Counted from the stretch's first letter, positions 26,301 through 33,902 are shown. The stretch: 64,000 nucleotides of DNA from Bacteroidota bacterium (GCA_022709385.1 JAKLIX010000006.1:1-64000), one strand, 5' to 3'. The notes: a model not told the origin generated them from the sequence alone. Numbers and translations: made by a program.

Positions 26301-28107
26301 TATACGTTTCATAAGATGGATAGTCTATTATTGAGGCGGTATTTAAAAATGTGCAGGTATTCTCTCCGCAACCATCGTTGCCTCCGCACTGAACAATAGG
26401 AGCAACGTTATTACAGGGATCACCCCACAAGCAATTGGTGAAAAGGCCATCATGATAATCCGCGTAATTTGGATTACTGATATCATAATTTTGTCCAAAT
26501 TGACCCCAGACATTGATTCCGTTGAACTCATAACAATATTCAACGAGTCCGTCACATCGAAGTTCCCATACCTCACTGGGATCAATTTTTATTCCGCAAG
26601 CAGGGTTATGACTCAATTGAGTCCAACCTATATAAGGGAATAATGGGTATGTTATTCCAATCATGAATGATAGTTCCCGTGCAGTAAATATTACATCCGA
26701 CCTGTCACCGAACGACATCAAGCGGTAAGTTGGATCAATAGTATACGATCCCCAATAGTCATCATTAAACATCCCTGAAAACTCGTCATCACCTACCAGT
26801 GGGATGTCACTTCTGACCTGAATAATGCGTTTCTGACCCTGTTCGGTTAAACCGGCAAACAATCCGGCATGACCAAGATAGGCAAATCCCACTCCTGCCA
26901 ATTGAAAAAAATTGTCGTTGTAAACAGCATCTCCGTATTCCTGTTCAATAGGGTTACCAAAGAGTTGTGCTTCCTGACTTAATGCATCTCTTTTTGTTGT
27001 TGAACCTTCATTGAAAGGAATAGGGCTCGCATTCGCGTAGCCTGCAATCCAATCCAGTTCATCCTTCAACAGGTTGTCAGCTCCCAACAATGCTGATATC
27101 TGTATGGCTTCTTTATGACTTAATTTGCTCCTCAATACATTTAATATTTCCTTTTTTATCGGAGTATCAACTTCTTTTGTAAGGGCTTCAATAAAGATCT
27201 TTTTAATCTTGCTATTATCCTCATTTTTATAAAGATAGCGTGTTAAGGCAATTATGGATACCTGGAGATCCTTGGCTTTTGAAGTGTTTATCTCCTGTAG
27301 TATTCTTTCCCTCATCTTGTTTACAAAAAAGGAGATGTATTTGTCTCCGAAACGATGGCCATGATTATTCAGGATATTTATGATATCATTGCAATTGTAT
27401 AAACAAAGTGCGTATCCGCTCGCCTGAAAAATGAACTCGTTCTCGGTTGTTTTAAATACTTCTTTTATTGTGTTCTCACTTTCTGCATCCCCTAACATTG
27501 CAAGGTTGACAATCAGAGCAGCTGAAAGCACGCTGTCCGTTTTGATGCTTTCGGCAAGTAGGTTTCTAAGCAAGCTATTATAACTATTGTTATGAAATGT
27601 GGAAAATGTTTGTACAATTGCAATCGTTGCTTCTCTGTCTAATGTGTTATAAATTAGGTGTTTGCTCAGTGTCTCCAGATACTGGATAACTAGAATACTG
27701 TCCTGAACCTTGTCATAGTTCTTGAGAATGAGTGTGTTGATTGTAAGGATATTTTCTTTTAAAAATGCTGGATCAATCAAATATCTTTGGATGATGTTTG
27801 CTGCATACTTTCTTGCAGTTTCGGGAGACATATTCTTTTTTTCTGTAATAATCCTTAAAAGATATTTTTGGTAAGAACTATCATGGAATTGTGGTGTTTG
27901 ACAATGCATGTTGAAAGGCATTGCAAACATCTTCAAGTTAACGTTGGCGTTCCAATTATATGGATTTACTATTTTTTGATTAAATCTATTAATCCAACTC
28001 ATCGATCTCTCAGTCAATTGATTAATTTCTGGTGCACACTTAATGTCATTTACATTTAGTATGCCTAATATTGTTAGGCATGCTAAACAGATTTGAATCC
28101 TTTTCAT
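20389..28107 (-). CDS. Giant multidomain T9SS-exported protein with cohesin- and dockerin-like modules
   Basis: The 2572-aa protein carries a signal peptide (about 1-25). In order follow: a HEAT-like helical region (about 30-350); a possible permuted papain/NlpC-P60-like fold with H413 in YLGHAGLF and C518 in RCDGLVEYC; Ig-like regions; FG-GAP repeats (about 1260-1650, with DLDNDG and DQDGKK motifs); a CARDB domain; an SbsA-type Ig domain; a choice-of-anchor/ASPM-like domain; a cohesin-like domain (about 2058-2187); a Cna-like domain; a dockerin-like module (about 2245-2353); a second cohesin-like domain (about 2354-2482); and a type A T9SS sorting domain (2483-2572, beginning near VFPNPFSNETEL). 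It is expected at the surface or secreted. Its dockerin module resembles that of the heparinase-like protein at 2918. The coding sequence is richer in A+T than its neighbours. Function is unknown; a scaffold or adhesin is likely. Confidence 0.85.
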   Translation of the reverse strand: MKRIQICLACLTILGILNVNDIKCAPEINQLTERSMSWINRFNQKIVNPYNWNANVNLKMFAMPFNMHCQTPQFHDSSYQKYLLRIITEKKNMSPETARKYAANIIQRYLIDPAFLKENILTINTLILKNYDKVQDSILVIQYLETLSKHLIYNTLDREATIAIVQTFSTFHNNSYNSLLRNLLAESIKTDSVLSAALIVNLAMLGDAESENTIKEVFKTTENEFIFQASGYALCLYNCNDIINILNNHGHRFGDKYISFFVNKMRERILQEINTSKAKDLQVSIIALTRYLYKNEDNSKIKKIFIEALTKEVDTPIKKEILNVLRSKLSHKEAIQISALLGADNLLKDELDWIAGYANASPIPFNEGSTTKRDALSQEAQLFGNPIEQEYGDAVYNDNFFQLAGVGFAYLGHAGLFAGLTEQGQKRIIQVRSDIPLVGDDEFSGMFNDDYWGSYTIDPTYRLMSFGDRSDVIFTARELSFMIGITYPLFPYIGWTQLSHNPACGIKIDPSEVWELRCDGLVEYCYEFNGINVWGQFGQNYDISNPNYADYHDGLFTNCLWGDPCNNVAPIVQCGGNDGCGENTCTFLNTASIIDYPSYETYISYNGLSQNLYIKATDKSGIHYIKYKIGQTGNWQFSPIQPQHPLQDYYTININLNLSAPETVFFSAMDNGGNEPPVPASVLIDVQPASLSNGTVSPVSGNTSTPFTFTVTFSDLTNNPPQNVKLICDGTQYSMTGSGTNYQSGVPYTKVLTFSTNGTRQFHFEAISATGTALRYPFSGELYLPVNPGGISAYPPTIEITNPNNEVVHDICYIWWNDNDPDNNAIIYLYYDNNNSGQNGTCMNPGNPVFEDNSDGYSWNTVNMPEGQYWIYATIDDGTTINYDYSPGYVEINHPDLSANFQYMSKQAEEDEGDGDMIIESGESFELDVWIKNQSSSLEMHDVESILTTTNPNVTITDNDSYYGIFQPLQNKKGNDDFGIQVANGFSGYVAFQLNLTFVDENGYMFYQVLNIPNIHISDNVSPAFEVVGNPVITDDGSKCNNDGILQSGENSIDFLLSLMNTGSGDAIDVEALCFLPAMFNGTTTYWADYPDIDVGDSEWPLPGEDFNIQQIPYDFVGNIQGQLTVYWASQDFNQAVPFQLQVFPAPRLNYSPEGTDFGIEEPGDTAVIPITIWNYGSSDLIISQIENISGNPGNIISGVNFPLTICPACTVNISISITRDTPMNVNETFRIHSNNHNRGTHDIQVSGTFFNQSTESYIQVWTSDPALNQGGDWVEPADLDNDGLVDIVTFYDNILYIWEQTTTGSFQFTLKFSYTFQIGNQVYIESCKVGNCDGDIYMDIAIGVYVQDNFSSKLFVFENTGNDQYAQVWQLSNAPGYDKLEVGNCNNDTNDEIVLFNDSKVTIYKRSANNSYTSVWNSGTTIQDYGAGGTNMGYVGIGDSDQDGKKEIIVAGADEWVFIWENTSGSSYSLIHDPFISYSPDPELEKVFPIIIDIDNDNIKEIIFSGEENGFEFSVFNPSTWSFEFHNSPGLYGEFSSPAVADLNSNGFMEVFLGEDYQGSRMIVYEYSNGSYFEVFASEPFIDHIYNIEAVDLNNDGVSELIISQDDHFQIWKYEVPPVLPDLEVAANNLSFTPENPTDNDVVNISMLVRNMGNATAGEIAVEFYLSDPSEGNLIDSLTIPVIEEGADSLITLNLVFSQTGQYNLYVIVDRNDSIEESDETNNICFKPIIITDNDEQPPIILSNTHEEFTGDNDGLIEDNEAIRFDWQVTDDSGIGNTYLMFDNDSVIEGIQESEGHYYCILSPRPTGFFPYEIHATDNDNSPQSIEKFDTVLVIQHAPHVISVYPADNATNISTGDTIVAAFDIPINASSINSNSVLLLKNGITVVMPLSLTYYPASQRLVFDPGMLEPGTLYEMLILAGNSGVRDLNNNTLDSNYSWSFNTVTYPVVALSPSYLNFGDIPVGTCSAIQEFILSNTGTLPASGSVELSGPDTTAFQIVSGGGNFILNPGDQQSISVQFCPNTSGIKSVILSGTLQGTGNNVFTLLEGTGTDPSPESIITYFSLSQACEGNLNVPIVIQNAIDVAAISLTILFSPDILTYQGYQQVHPSLSNGILEVNQDSNNIILAWFSLLPFSISNDTLIQLNFTASAGYSSLTWDLLTPEACQYVDIDDQIIPSIFQNQTVTVEYCNNINGQLTYNNTTNTPIGNAMILLEQNNTVISQTLTDAGGSYQFQNMPDGTYALDGQCLKPWGGANSADALIVMKHFTGLSLLTGIRLKAADVNISGTVNSVDALMIAKRFTQQLSSFPAGDWAFESPVVVLNGNNIVQNIMTLCYGDVNGSYAPAAKITPMVNIEENSTIVVRGRENIILPLLSGQEAEIGSVSLVINVSSELLLCHDVTTELGGVLDFHQSNDQIRIAWYNIAPALVQPGDVLLSLHFSLLHDFTSPLFATGPESNITDSEAKSYETFCLFHSKILFTGNENNEVCVFPNPFSNETELHYFLDEDASVTLNLFSVTGQLLRTYFYDRQTRGNNKIIVNSLEAGPGIYFFEYIVNSRNKSSITDGKIIQIR

Positions 28108-28154
28108 AAAGCGCAGAATTTTTTGTGTTTTCTATTGTAATTCCTAATAATTAT

Positions 28155-28526
28155 CTACAGACCTTTATTAACATCAAATTCCCGGGTGGAGGCATTGCAT
28201 GCAATGATGCATTTTTTTCTTGGTTTATCGTACCTCTTCAAATACCTCCCATTCACCACCGTCGACCGGTTGATGCGGATAAAGTGTTGTTGCGGAAGGG
28301 CTTTATGCACCTTTCCGAGGTTTTGGGCAGTGATTTCCGTACCTCCGTCGGTGGTGTGTATATGGGTGTAGTTGTTATCGGCTGTGAGGTAGAGAATTTC
28401 TGAAGGGTGGAGGAAGAGGATCCCGTTCCGGGTGGGGAAGCGCAGTTTCAGGAAACCTGCCTGTTCCTCTACAAAGTTTTTGACCAGCTGCAGGATTTCA
28501 TCCGTCTGTTCATTTGATGTGGGCAT
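28155..28526 (-). CDS. Stand-alone LytTR DNA-binding protein
   Basis: The 123-aa protein consists of a short helical N-terminus and a LytTR DNA-binding domain (about 25-120). Motifs include ILFLHPSEILYLTADNNYTHI, the characteristic FIRINRSTVVNGRYLKRY and a terminal strand. It lacks a receiver domain, so it is probably not controlled by phosphorylation. It ends 47 bases before the start of the 2572-aa protein on the same strand and could regulate that gene or be co-transcribed with it. A degraded copy of its first 13 codons is found at 32351, in front of the second copy of a 669-bp repeat. Confidence 0.8.
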   Translation of the reverse strand: MPTSNEQTDEILQLVKNFVEEQAGFLKLRFPTRNGILFLHPSEILYLTADNNYTHIHTTDGGTEITAQNLGKVHKALPQQHFIRINRSTVVNGRYLKRYDKPRKKCIIACNASTREFDVNKGL

Positions 28527-28567
28527 GGCTTAAGATTAGGGTGGTGAAAAGGAGTACCTATGTGGAC

Positions 28568-29236
28568 AGTAATATTATAACGAAAATCCGCCATTCCGAC
28601 AACAGGTCGGTTTGGGTGAGGGAGCGGCAGTTACTGTTGAGGGAAGCCTCCCCTGATTTGAGGGAAGGGCTTGCGTGGCATGATTAATCCGGGCTCTGAA
28701 CGCCCGGGGAAATATACTCAAGCTTGACAGCTTTGCGAATGCATAGCTGTTTAGCATGCGTAATGCCGTACACCGCTCTATTGAGGATTTTTCGCAAAGC
28801 CGCTCCGTGTCGGCATTTTACAGCCTGATGACCTGGGTCGAGGGATCGGCCGACTCATAGGCAATAAGTCTCAGGGGGATATCGGGATAATGCTCATGGA
28901 ATGTCTTGTATTTCGATGTTTTGACTTCCGTGATGCTGAATTTGCATTCAAATGCGCTTTCCTGACCGATGGCAGGCTGTACGATAAAGTCAATTTCTCT
29001 CTGGTCAGCCGTTCTCCAATGAAGGATCTGATCCCCCCCGTAAAGCTGTCGCAGTCTTATAAACAGATAGTTCTCAATAAGTTGTCCCTTGTCGATCCGG
29101 GCCTGCGGTTTATCAAAATAATTCAGCAGGCTGTTCCGGAGTCCGATATCATGAAAATAGACCTTCGGCATTTTCGTAAGCTCATTCCTGATGTTCCTTA
29201 AGAAGGGCCTGACCAGCCTGATATAATATGATTTCT
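28568..29236. repeat. 669-bp direct repeat, copy 1
   Basis: This stretch is nearly identical to 32394-33062 (offset 3826), with only scattered mismatches. It contains a non-coding spacer with a 105-bp palindromic element and the 3' part of a DUF4143 ATPase gene. The identity stops abruptly at 29236/33062. Confidence 0.92.
28713..28816 (+). repeat. 105-bp dispersed palindromic element, copy 1
   Basis: One of five copies in the window. It starts TATACTCA, holds an imperfect 21-bp inverted repeat (ACTCA...CTTGACAG facing CTGTTTAG...), then GCCGTACACC, TTTTTCGCAAA and an ending CCGTGTCGG. It abuts the stop codon of the truncated DUF4143 ATPase. Copies 1 and 2 are more diverged from the other three. 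Confidence 0.8.
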
Positions 29237-29249
29237 TCAGAAAATACAC
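28818..29249 (-). pseudogene. Truncated DUF4143 ATPase (3' fragment)
   Basis: About 140 codons match the C-terminal third of the intact ATPase at 32644-33879 almost residue for residue (KMPKVYFHDIGLRNSLLNYF, then HWRTADQREIDFIV). The whole AAA+ part with the Walker motifs is missing. The homology breaks at 29236, and the GTG at 29249 lies in unrelated sequence, so this is a duplication remnant rather than a functional gene. Confidence 0.85.
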
Positions 29250-29385
29250 ATAATTTGGACCGGTGTACGGAAATACTGGTTATTAACACCACTGTTTCAA
29301 TATACTCTCAAGAGTCAGATAAGAACGAGCAATGTACTGCACCACTGGCACATAAATCATTTGTAAAACCATTTCGAGTCGGTGT

Positions 29386-29424
29386 AAAAATAAGGGCATG
29401 TTGAGGTCGGAAAACATGCCCTTA
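29386..29424 (-). terminator. Rho-independent terminator of the LamG protein gene
   Basis: A perfect 12-bp stem (TAAGGGCATGTT with AACATGCCCTTA, 29391-29424) lies about 25 bases beyond the stop codon. On the minus strand it runs into TTATTTTT. Confidence 0.75.
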
Positions 29425-29449
29425 CTGTTTCTTCACCGGTAGGTTTACG

Positions 29450-32218
29450 TTACAGACCCGTTTTTATCATTTTCCGTCGTGTTTTCAACGATGCACTTTC
29501 TATCGAAAAAATATAGCTTCCTGCTGGAAGATCAGAACCTATGGTTAATTTGAACATCTCTTCAGAAGAAAGTTGCCAGCTTTTTAATAATTTCCCGCAA
29601 GCATGGTAAATGTTTAGTTTAAATATTTCACCCTCTGGGGCTTTATCAACTACAACAATGGCAGATTCCTGAAATGGATTTGGTTGGATCTGCATTTGGT
29701 AACTTTGTTCGGAATTTGTAAAATGGTCGTCGTAAATGGCCGATTTATCATTATCACAACTGATACCGCAATACCCAAGGTAATCACCCTGAAGCAAATG
29801 AGGCATAACGGCGGGATGCGGAACAGCAATGGTATGTGGGTTATGTGACACATTATGACAGATAAGGTACTTGTTTCCTGGTATCCCGTTAACGTATTGT
29901 CGCGGGTCGAGGACACAGATGTCCACTGAGGCCGAGTCAGTGCATCCTGATTCATTGATTGCAAGCAGTGTGTATGTGGAAGAAATCACCGGGCTGACTG
30001 TTGTGCTTTCACAGGTGTCGCAACTAACCGACCCGGCAGGTGACCAGATGTTAATACCCGCACTGCCCGAAGTAAGATCCAGGGATTGTGCTGCGTAACC
30101 AAGATAAATTGTGTTTTGAACTCCATTTGGAATAGTTTGCCCCGGGGTTACAATAATCTCTGCTTCAGGGACTGAGCCTTCAATTTCAATTACTATTCCA
30201 TATTGAGAAACATTACCATGGGCATCTTCTATTGTTACCGTGACAGGGTTGTATCCGATGTCCTGACAGTCAAAGACTGATTTGCTTATTGAAATGCCGT
30301 TTACCTGGCAGTTATCATAGGTCCAGTCGGTTATCTCGGATGTTGTAACATTGGCACTGCCTCCTTGGAGTGTTTTGGTGAGATTATTGAAATGACCGAT
30401 TGGTTTCATTGTATCCATAACCAAAACATCAAATTCACATGTCACCAGGGAGCAGTTGTAATTGTAAGTTGCAATTACTTTGTTAATACCCGCAAACATT
30501 GGGAAATTTACAATGCTACTGAGGTTGGATGCTCCTGTTGCCCCTATTACAGAAAAACCAGGATCAAACTGGGTGATTTCGTCCTCAAAAGGGAGCACTG
30601 ACAATATGCCGTAACAATTATCAGTTCCGGTATAAATAACAGTGTCACCCGGACAGCTGATCTGAATGGTATCCGGGAGTAGTGGTTCTTCATTGAAGAA
30701 ATTGATTATTTGTTGGTTACTCAGAGCAATATCAAATATCCTGACATCGTCAATGCCTCCCTTGAAATAGCTGCTCTCCGCCCAGTTAAAGCCTGCAGTG
30801 GCACCAATCATAAACGGTGTCTGGGTATCTTCGCACGGTTGATCTGAACTTATGGCGGAAGCTGAAAGGGTTCCGTTAACATACAGCTTGAGTTCTCCGG
30901 TATTTGATCTGGTGTAAACCAGGAAGGACCATTGATTTAAAGGGATTGCATTTGAAAAGATGAGATGGTCGTACTCGCTCGTGCATTTCTCGAAGCCTCC
31001 ACTGATTCTGAATAATGGGTCGATTTGGAGGGTGTAGTTGTATTTATTGTTATTGTTTTCATTCTTACCCATGATCACATTATATCCGTTTGGTGTTCCG
31101 GTTGGCTTCACCCAGCAACTGATTGTCCATTCTGAAAGGTCAAGAGATGGAGCAGGATCCACATCAATCTTGTCATTTACTCCGTCAAACAACATTGCGC
31201 TGTTGCACCTGTCGAACCTGTCATTTATGAATGATGCTCCGGTTATCATTCCGTGATTGTTATTGCCGCTCAGATCATCTGCATTTCCTGTGAATGGCAT
31301 GAACAGGACAGGAGCGGGACCCGGTTGTTCGACTATATAATGTGGTGCACAGGTATCGCATAACAGATGGATGATCCGTTCTGGCCCGATAATGTACTCA
31401 ACGTTGTTTACTTTAATATGATATTGCCCATCGTACGGATGCGCCTGGTCTGTGCAGGTGTCATGTAGCGGAAAAACCGATAGTTCAAATGTGTTGGAAT
31501 TTGAGGTAAATGAAAACTGGTCAGGTTGCTGTTTCCATGGATGAGTACCCTCAAAAACCCTTGCAAAGCCATCTGATCCGTCCTGTCCGTTTGATATCCC
31601 GTACACAACCAGACCAGGCAGAGGATCCCAGTGAAGGGAGTCGGTATCTGTAGTGTGGATGTTACCCCAAACTTCAATATTAACCTGACTCCCGGTATAT
31701 GGAATTTTTAATGCCCGTTTGATGTTTCCTTTGACAAATTGACGGATTGTAGTTGAATCAATGATCATAGCCTGATCGTTAATGTTCACAGTGTAATGCC
31801 CCCGTGCCCCGTAAAAACTCAGGTTGGGATAGAGGCTGTCCATGGCTATGGTTGTCAAGTAAAGGTAATTCTGCTCAGGGTTGCAGGAATAATTAATTGT
31901 CTGGGGGTTTGGATTGTAAACATGGGTTCCATTGGCGATGGATGCTCTTGAAGCGCTTCCGTCCTGTTCGTTTGTGTAGTAGTAAATCAATGCTCCGGGC
32001 AGTGGGTCAATGTAATTCGGACCTGCCGGATCATTGGTGTAAATACAGTCACTGACTGTAATACCAATGTTGCTTCCCGGACAGTTGGCCTTCATGACTT
32101 GAGCATTAATGGCTTCAGGCAGAATCAATAAGCCTGCAAGGATAAACAGGTTCCATAACCTGTTGTAACATACTGTGCATGTTTGCATAAGCTCTTGTTT
32201 TTGTAATTTTCTTTTCAT
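29450..32218 (-). CDS. LamG-domain T9SS-exported protein
   Basis: The 922-aa protein has a long N-terminal signal region ending near residue 40; a second ATG at codon 11 would give a normal signal peptide. Two similar units of about 100 residues follow, each starting near DPLPG, with a Gln-Asp-Gly-Ser turn, and ending in a Gly-x-Tyr-x-x-x-x-Asn strand. I do not recognise their family. A laminin-G/concanavalin-like domain (about 305-515; LDLSEWTISCWVKP, GGIDDVRIFDIALSNQQI) comes next, then HYR-like Ig domains (about 520-700), and a type A T9SS sorting domain at the C-terminus (IQPNPFQESAIVV to the end). It is expected at the surface and may bind glycans. It lies alone between two copies of a 669-bp repeat, as if inserted there. 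Confidence 0.82.
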   Translation of the reverse strand: MKRKLQKQELMQTCTVCYNRLWNLFILAGLLILPEAINAQVMKANCPGSNIGITVSDCIYTNDPAGPNYIDPLPGALIYYYTNEQDGSASRASIANGTHVYNPNPQTINYSCNPEQNYLYLTTIAMDSLYPNLSFYGARGHYTVNINDQAMIIDSTTIRQFVKGNIKRALKIPYTGSQVNIEVWGNIHTTDTDSLHWDPLPGLVVYGISNGQDGSDGFARVFEGTHPWKQQPDQFSFTSNSNTFELSVFPLHDTCTDQAHPYDGQYHIKVNNVEYIIGPERIIHLLCDTCAPHYIVEQPGPAPVLFMPFTGNADDLSGNNNHGMITGASFINDRFDRCNSAMLFDGVNDKIDVDPAPSLDLSEWTISCWVKPTGTPNGYNVIMGKNENNNNKYNYTLQIDPLFRISGGFEKCTSEYDHLIFSNAIPLNQWSFLVYTRSNTGELKLYVNGTLSASAISSDQPCEDTQTPFMIGATAGFNWAESSYFKGGIDDVRIFDIALSNQQIINFFNEEPLLPDTIQISCPGDTVIYTGTDNCYGILSVLPFEDEITQFDPGFSVIGATGASNLSSIVNFPMFAGINKVIATYNYNCSLVTCEFDVLVMDTMKPIGHFNNLTKTLQGGSANVTTSEITDWTYDNCQVNGISISKSVFDCQDIGYNPVTVTIEDAHGNVSQYGIVIEIEGSVPEAEIIVTPGQTIPNGVQNTIYLGYAAQSLDLTSGSAGINIWSPAGSVSCDTCESTTVSPVISSTYTLLAINESGCTDSASVDICVLDPRQYVNGIPGNKYLICHNVSHNPHTIAVPHPAVMPHLLQGDYLGYCGISCDNDKSAIYDDHFTNSEQSYQMQIQPNPFQESAIVVVDKAPEGEIFKLNIYHACGKLLKSWQLSSEEMFKLTIGSDLPAGSYIFSIESASLKTRRKMIKTGL

Positions 32219-32282
32219 AAACGTAAGATTAGGATTGAATCGACTGATCTATTTTGATCAAAGGGTTTTATTTCATATTATA

Positions 32283-32351
32283 TCAGTACGGATGTACATC
32301 AACCCAAACATGCTGAAGGATTTTATCCGTCTGTTCTTCTGATGCGGGCAT
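32283..32351 (-). pseudogene. 5' remnant of a LytTR gene
   Basis: From an ATG at 32351 the frame reads MPASEEQTDKILQ. It matches the first 13 residues of the LytTR protein at 28526 (MPTSNEQTDEILQ) with three differences, then diverges and stops at 32283. It lies 43 bases from repeat copy 2, the same spacing as the intact gene has from copy 1. Confidence 0.6.
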
Positions 32352-32393
32352 GGCATAAGGTTGTGAGTGGTCATTCGGAGTTTCTTAACGCGT

Positions 32394-33062
32394 AGTAATA
32401 TTATAATGAAAATCCGCCATTCCGACAACAGGTCGGTTTGGGTGAGGGAGCGGCAGTTACTGTTGAGGGAAGCCTCCCCTGATTTGAGGGAAGGGCTTGC
32501 GTGGCATGATTAATCCGGGCTCTGAACGCCCGGGGAAATATACTCAAGCTTGACAGCTTTGCGAATGCATAGCTGTTTAGCATGCGTAATGCCGTACACC
32601 GCTCTATTGAGGATTTTTCGCAAAGCCGCTCCGTGTCGGCATTTTACAGCCTGATGACCTGGGTCGAGGGATCGGCCGACTCATAGGCAATAAGTCTCAG
32701 GGGGATATCGGGATAATGCTCATGGAATGTCTTGTATTTCGATGTTTTGACTTCCGTGATGCTGAATTTGCATTCAAATGCGCTTTCCTGACCGATGGCA
32801 GGCTGTACGATAAAGTCAATTTCTCTCTGGTCAGCCGTTCTCCAATGAAGGATCTGATCCCCCCCGTAAAGCTGTCGCAGTCTTATAAACAGATAGTTCT
32901 CAATAAGTTGTCCCTTGTCGATCCGGGCCTGCGGTTTATCAAAATAATTCAGCAGGCTGTTCCGGAGTCCGATATCATGAAAATAGACCTTCGGCATTTT
33001 CGTAAGCTCATTCCTGATGTTCCTGAAGAAGGGCCTGACCAGACTGATATAGTATGATTTCT
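32394..33062. repeat. 669-bp direct repeat, copy 2
   Basis: This is the partner of 28568-29236. Here the repeat holds the 3' end of the intact DUF4143 ATPase gene and the non-coding spacer beyond it, including palindromic element copy 2. It marks a duplication of the junction between a LytTR gene and the ATPase gene. Confidence 0.92.
32539..32642 (+). repeat. 105-bp dispersed palindromic element, copy 2
   Basis: It is identical or nearly so to copy 1 because it lies within the 669-bp repeat. It abuts the stop codon of the intact DUF4143 ATPase, which suggests a transcript-end or insertion-site role. Confidence 0.8.
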
Positions 33063-33879
33063 GGAGTATATATAAATATTGGTCGATAGTCCTGGCATTG
33101 TAACTGAGAGTTCTTGCCAGTTCATTGGTATTGATCAGCTTGCCCGTCTGATGGGCAAGCAAAACGGCAAGCCTGTATACTTTCAGATAGTTGCTGTTTT
33201 CCGATTCGAATACATCCTTTTTCAGATAGGTTTTTACCAGTTCACCCAGCATGCTTTGCTTTTCCCGGGGATCTTTTTCCGAAACCACTGCGGGATACCC
33301 GCCGAACACGAGGTATTCATCAAAGGCTGCCCGGAGTTCCCTGGAACGAAGGGAGCGGTAAGCTGGCTTTTCCCTGAGCAGCTTGGTTTCTTCAATGAGT
33401 GCCGTTCTTTCACTTAGCTCCAGAAACTCTTCAAAATCAAGTGGAAACAGTTCGTATATCCGCATTCTGCCTGCAAGGCTGTCTTTGAACCTTGTGTCGA
33501 GATAGAAGGCACTGCTTCCCGTTGCGATGATTTTCAAGCCTGCGCCATGTAGGTCGTAGAGGTATTTAAGAAGGTTGGAAGGATTGGCGCTTAGCTGGAT
33601 TTCATCGAGTAACAGATATAATTTCGATCCGGAAGCGATGTCGGCATTCTGGGGCATATCCCTGAGATATCGCAGCACGTTTCCGGGATGTTCATCGACT
33701 GCAGCCAGTACCTCCGGATCCTCCAGGGTCAGAAACTGCGTGCTTTCCTTCCTTTCCCTGAGTTCCTGTTGAATCTGTTTCAGTAAAGTTGTCTTACCTA
33801 CCTGCCGGGCTCCGGTTATCAGGATATACTCCTTACGTAACAGACTATCAAGAATGGTGGTTAAGAGTTTCCTTTTCAT
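32644..33879 (-). CDS. DUF4143-family AAA ATPase
   Basis: The complete 411-aa ATP-binding protein has a Walker A motif GARQVGKT (23-30), a Walker B motif LYLLLDEIQ with D92 and E93, a sensor-like IIATGSSAF, a winged-helix-like middle and a C-terminal DUF4143 domain with a nuclease-like HWRTADQREIDFIV (E-I-D plus later E-C-K). Such proteins are common in Bacteroidota, often in multiple near-identical copies, and their function is not established. The C-terminal motif resembles restriction-type nuclease folds. A TATATTTG box lies 15 bases upstream. Its 3' third is duplicated at 28818, and another, more distant remnant lies at 34110. Confidence 0.9.
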   Translation of the reverse strand: MKRKLLTTILDSLLRKEYILITGARQVGKTTLLKQIQQELRERKESTQFLTLEDPEVLAAVDEHPGNVLRYLRDMPQNADIASGSKLYLLLDEIQLSANPSNLLKYLYDLHGAGLKIIATGSSAFYLDTRFKDSLAGRMRIYELFPLDFEEFLELSERTALIEETKLLREKPAYRSLRSRELRAAFDEYLVFGGYPAVVSEKDPREKQSMLGELVKTYLKKDVFESENSNYLKVYRLAVLLAHQTGKLINTNELARTLSYNARTIDQYLYILQKSYYISLVRPFFRNIRNELTKMPKVYFHDIGLRNSLLNYFDKPQARIDKGQLIENYLFIRLRQLYGGDQILHWRTADQREIDFIVQPAIGQESAFECKFSITEVKTSKYKTFHEHYPDIPLRLIAYESADPSTQVIRL

Positions 33880-33894
33880 CTTGTGCAGTTTTTA

Positions 33895-33902
33895 CAAATA
33901 TA
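33895..33902 (-). promoter_or_regulatory. Putative -7 box of the DUF4143 ATPase
   Basis: TATATTTG on the minus strand matches TAnnTTTG and ends 15 bases before the ATG, in A+T-rich sequence. No TTTG is found at the expected -33 position. Confidence 0.4.

Noticed and set aside
28575-28757. A 60-codon frame present identically at 28575 and 32401
   Set aside because: It lies in the non-coding spacer of the 669-bp repeat and spans the palindromic element; its identity reflects DNA duplication, not a conserved protein.
28568-33062. Composite transposon bounded by the 669-bp repeats
   Set aside because: No transposase, terminal inverted repeats or target-site duplication is visible at the repeat ends, so only a duplication is claimed.
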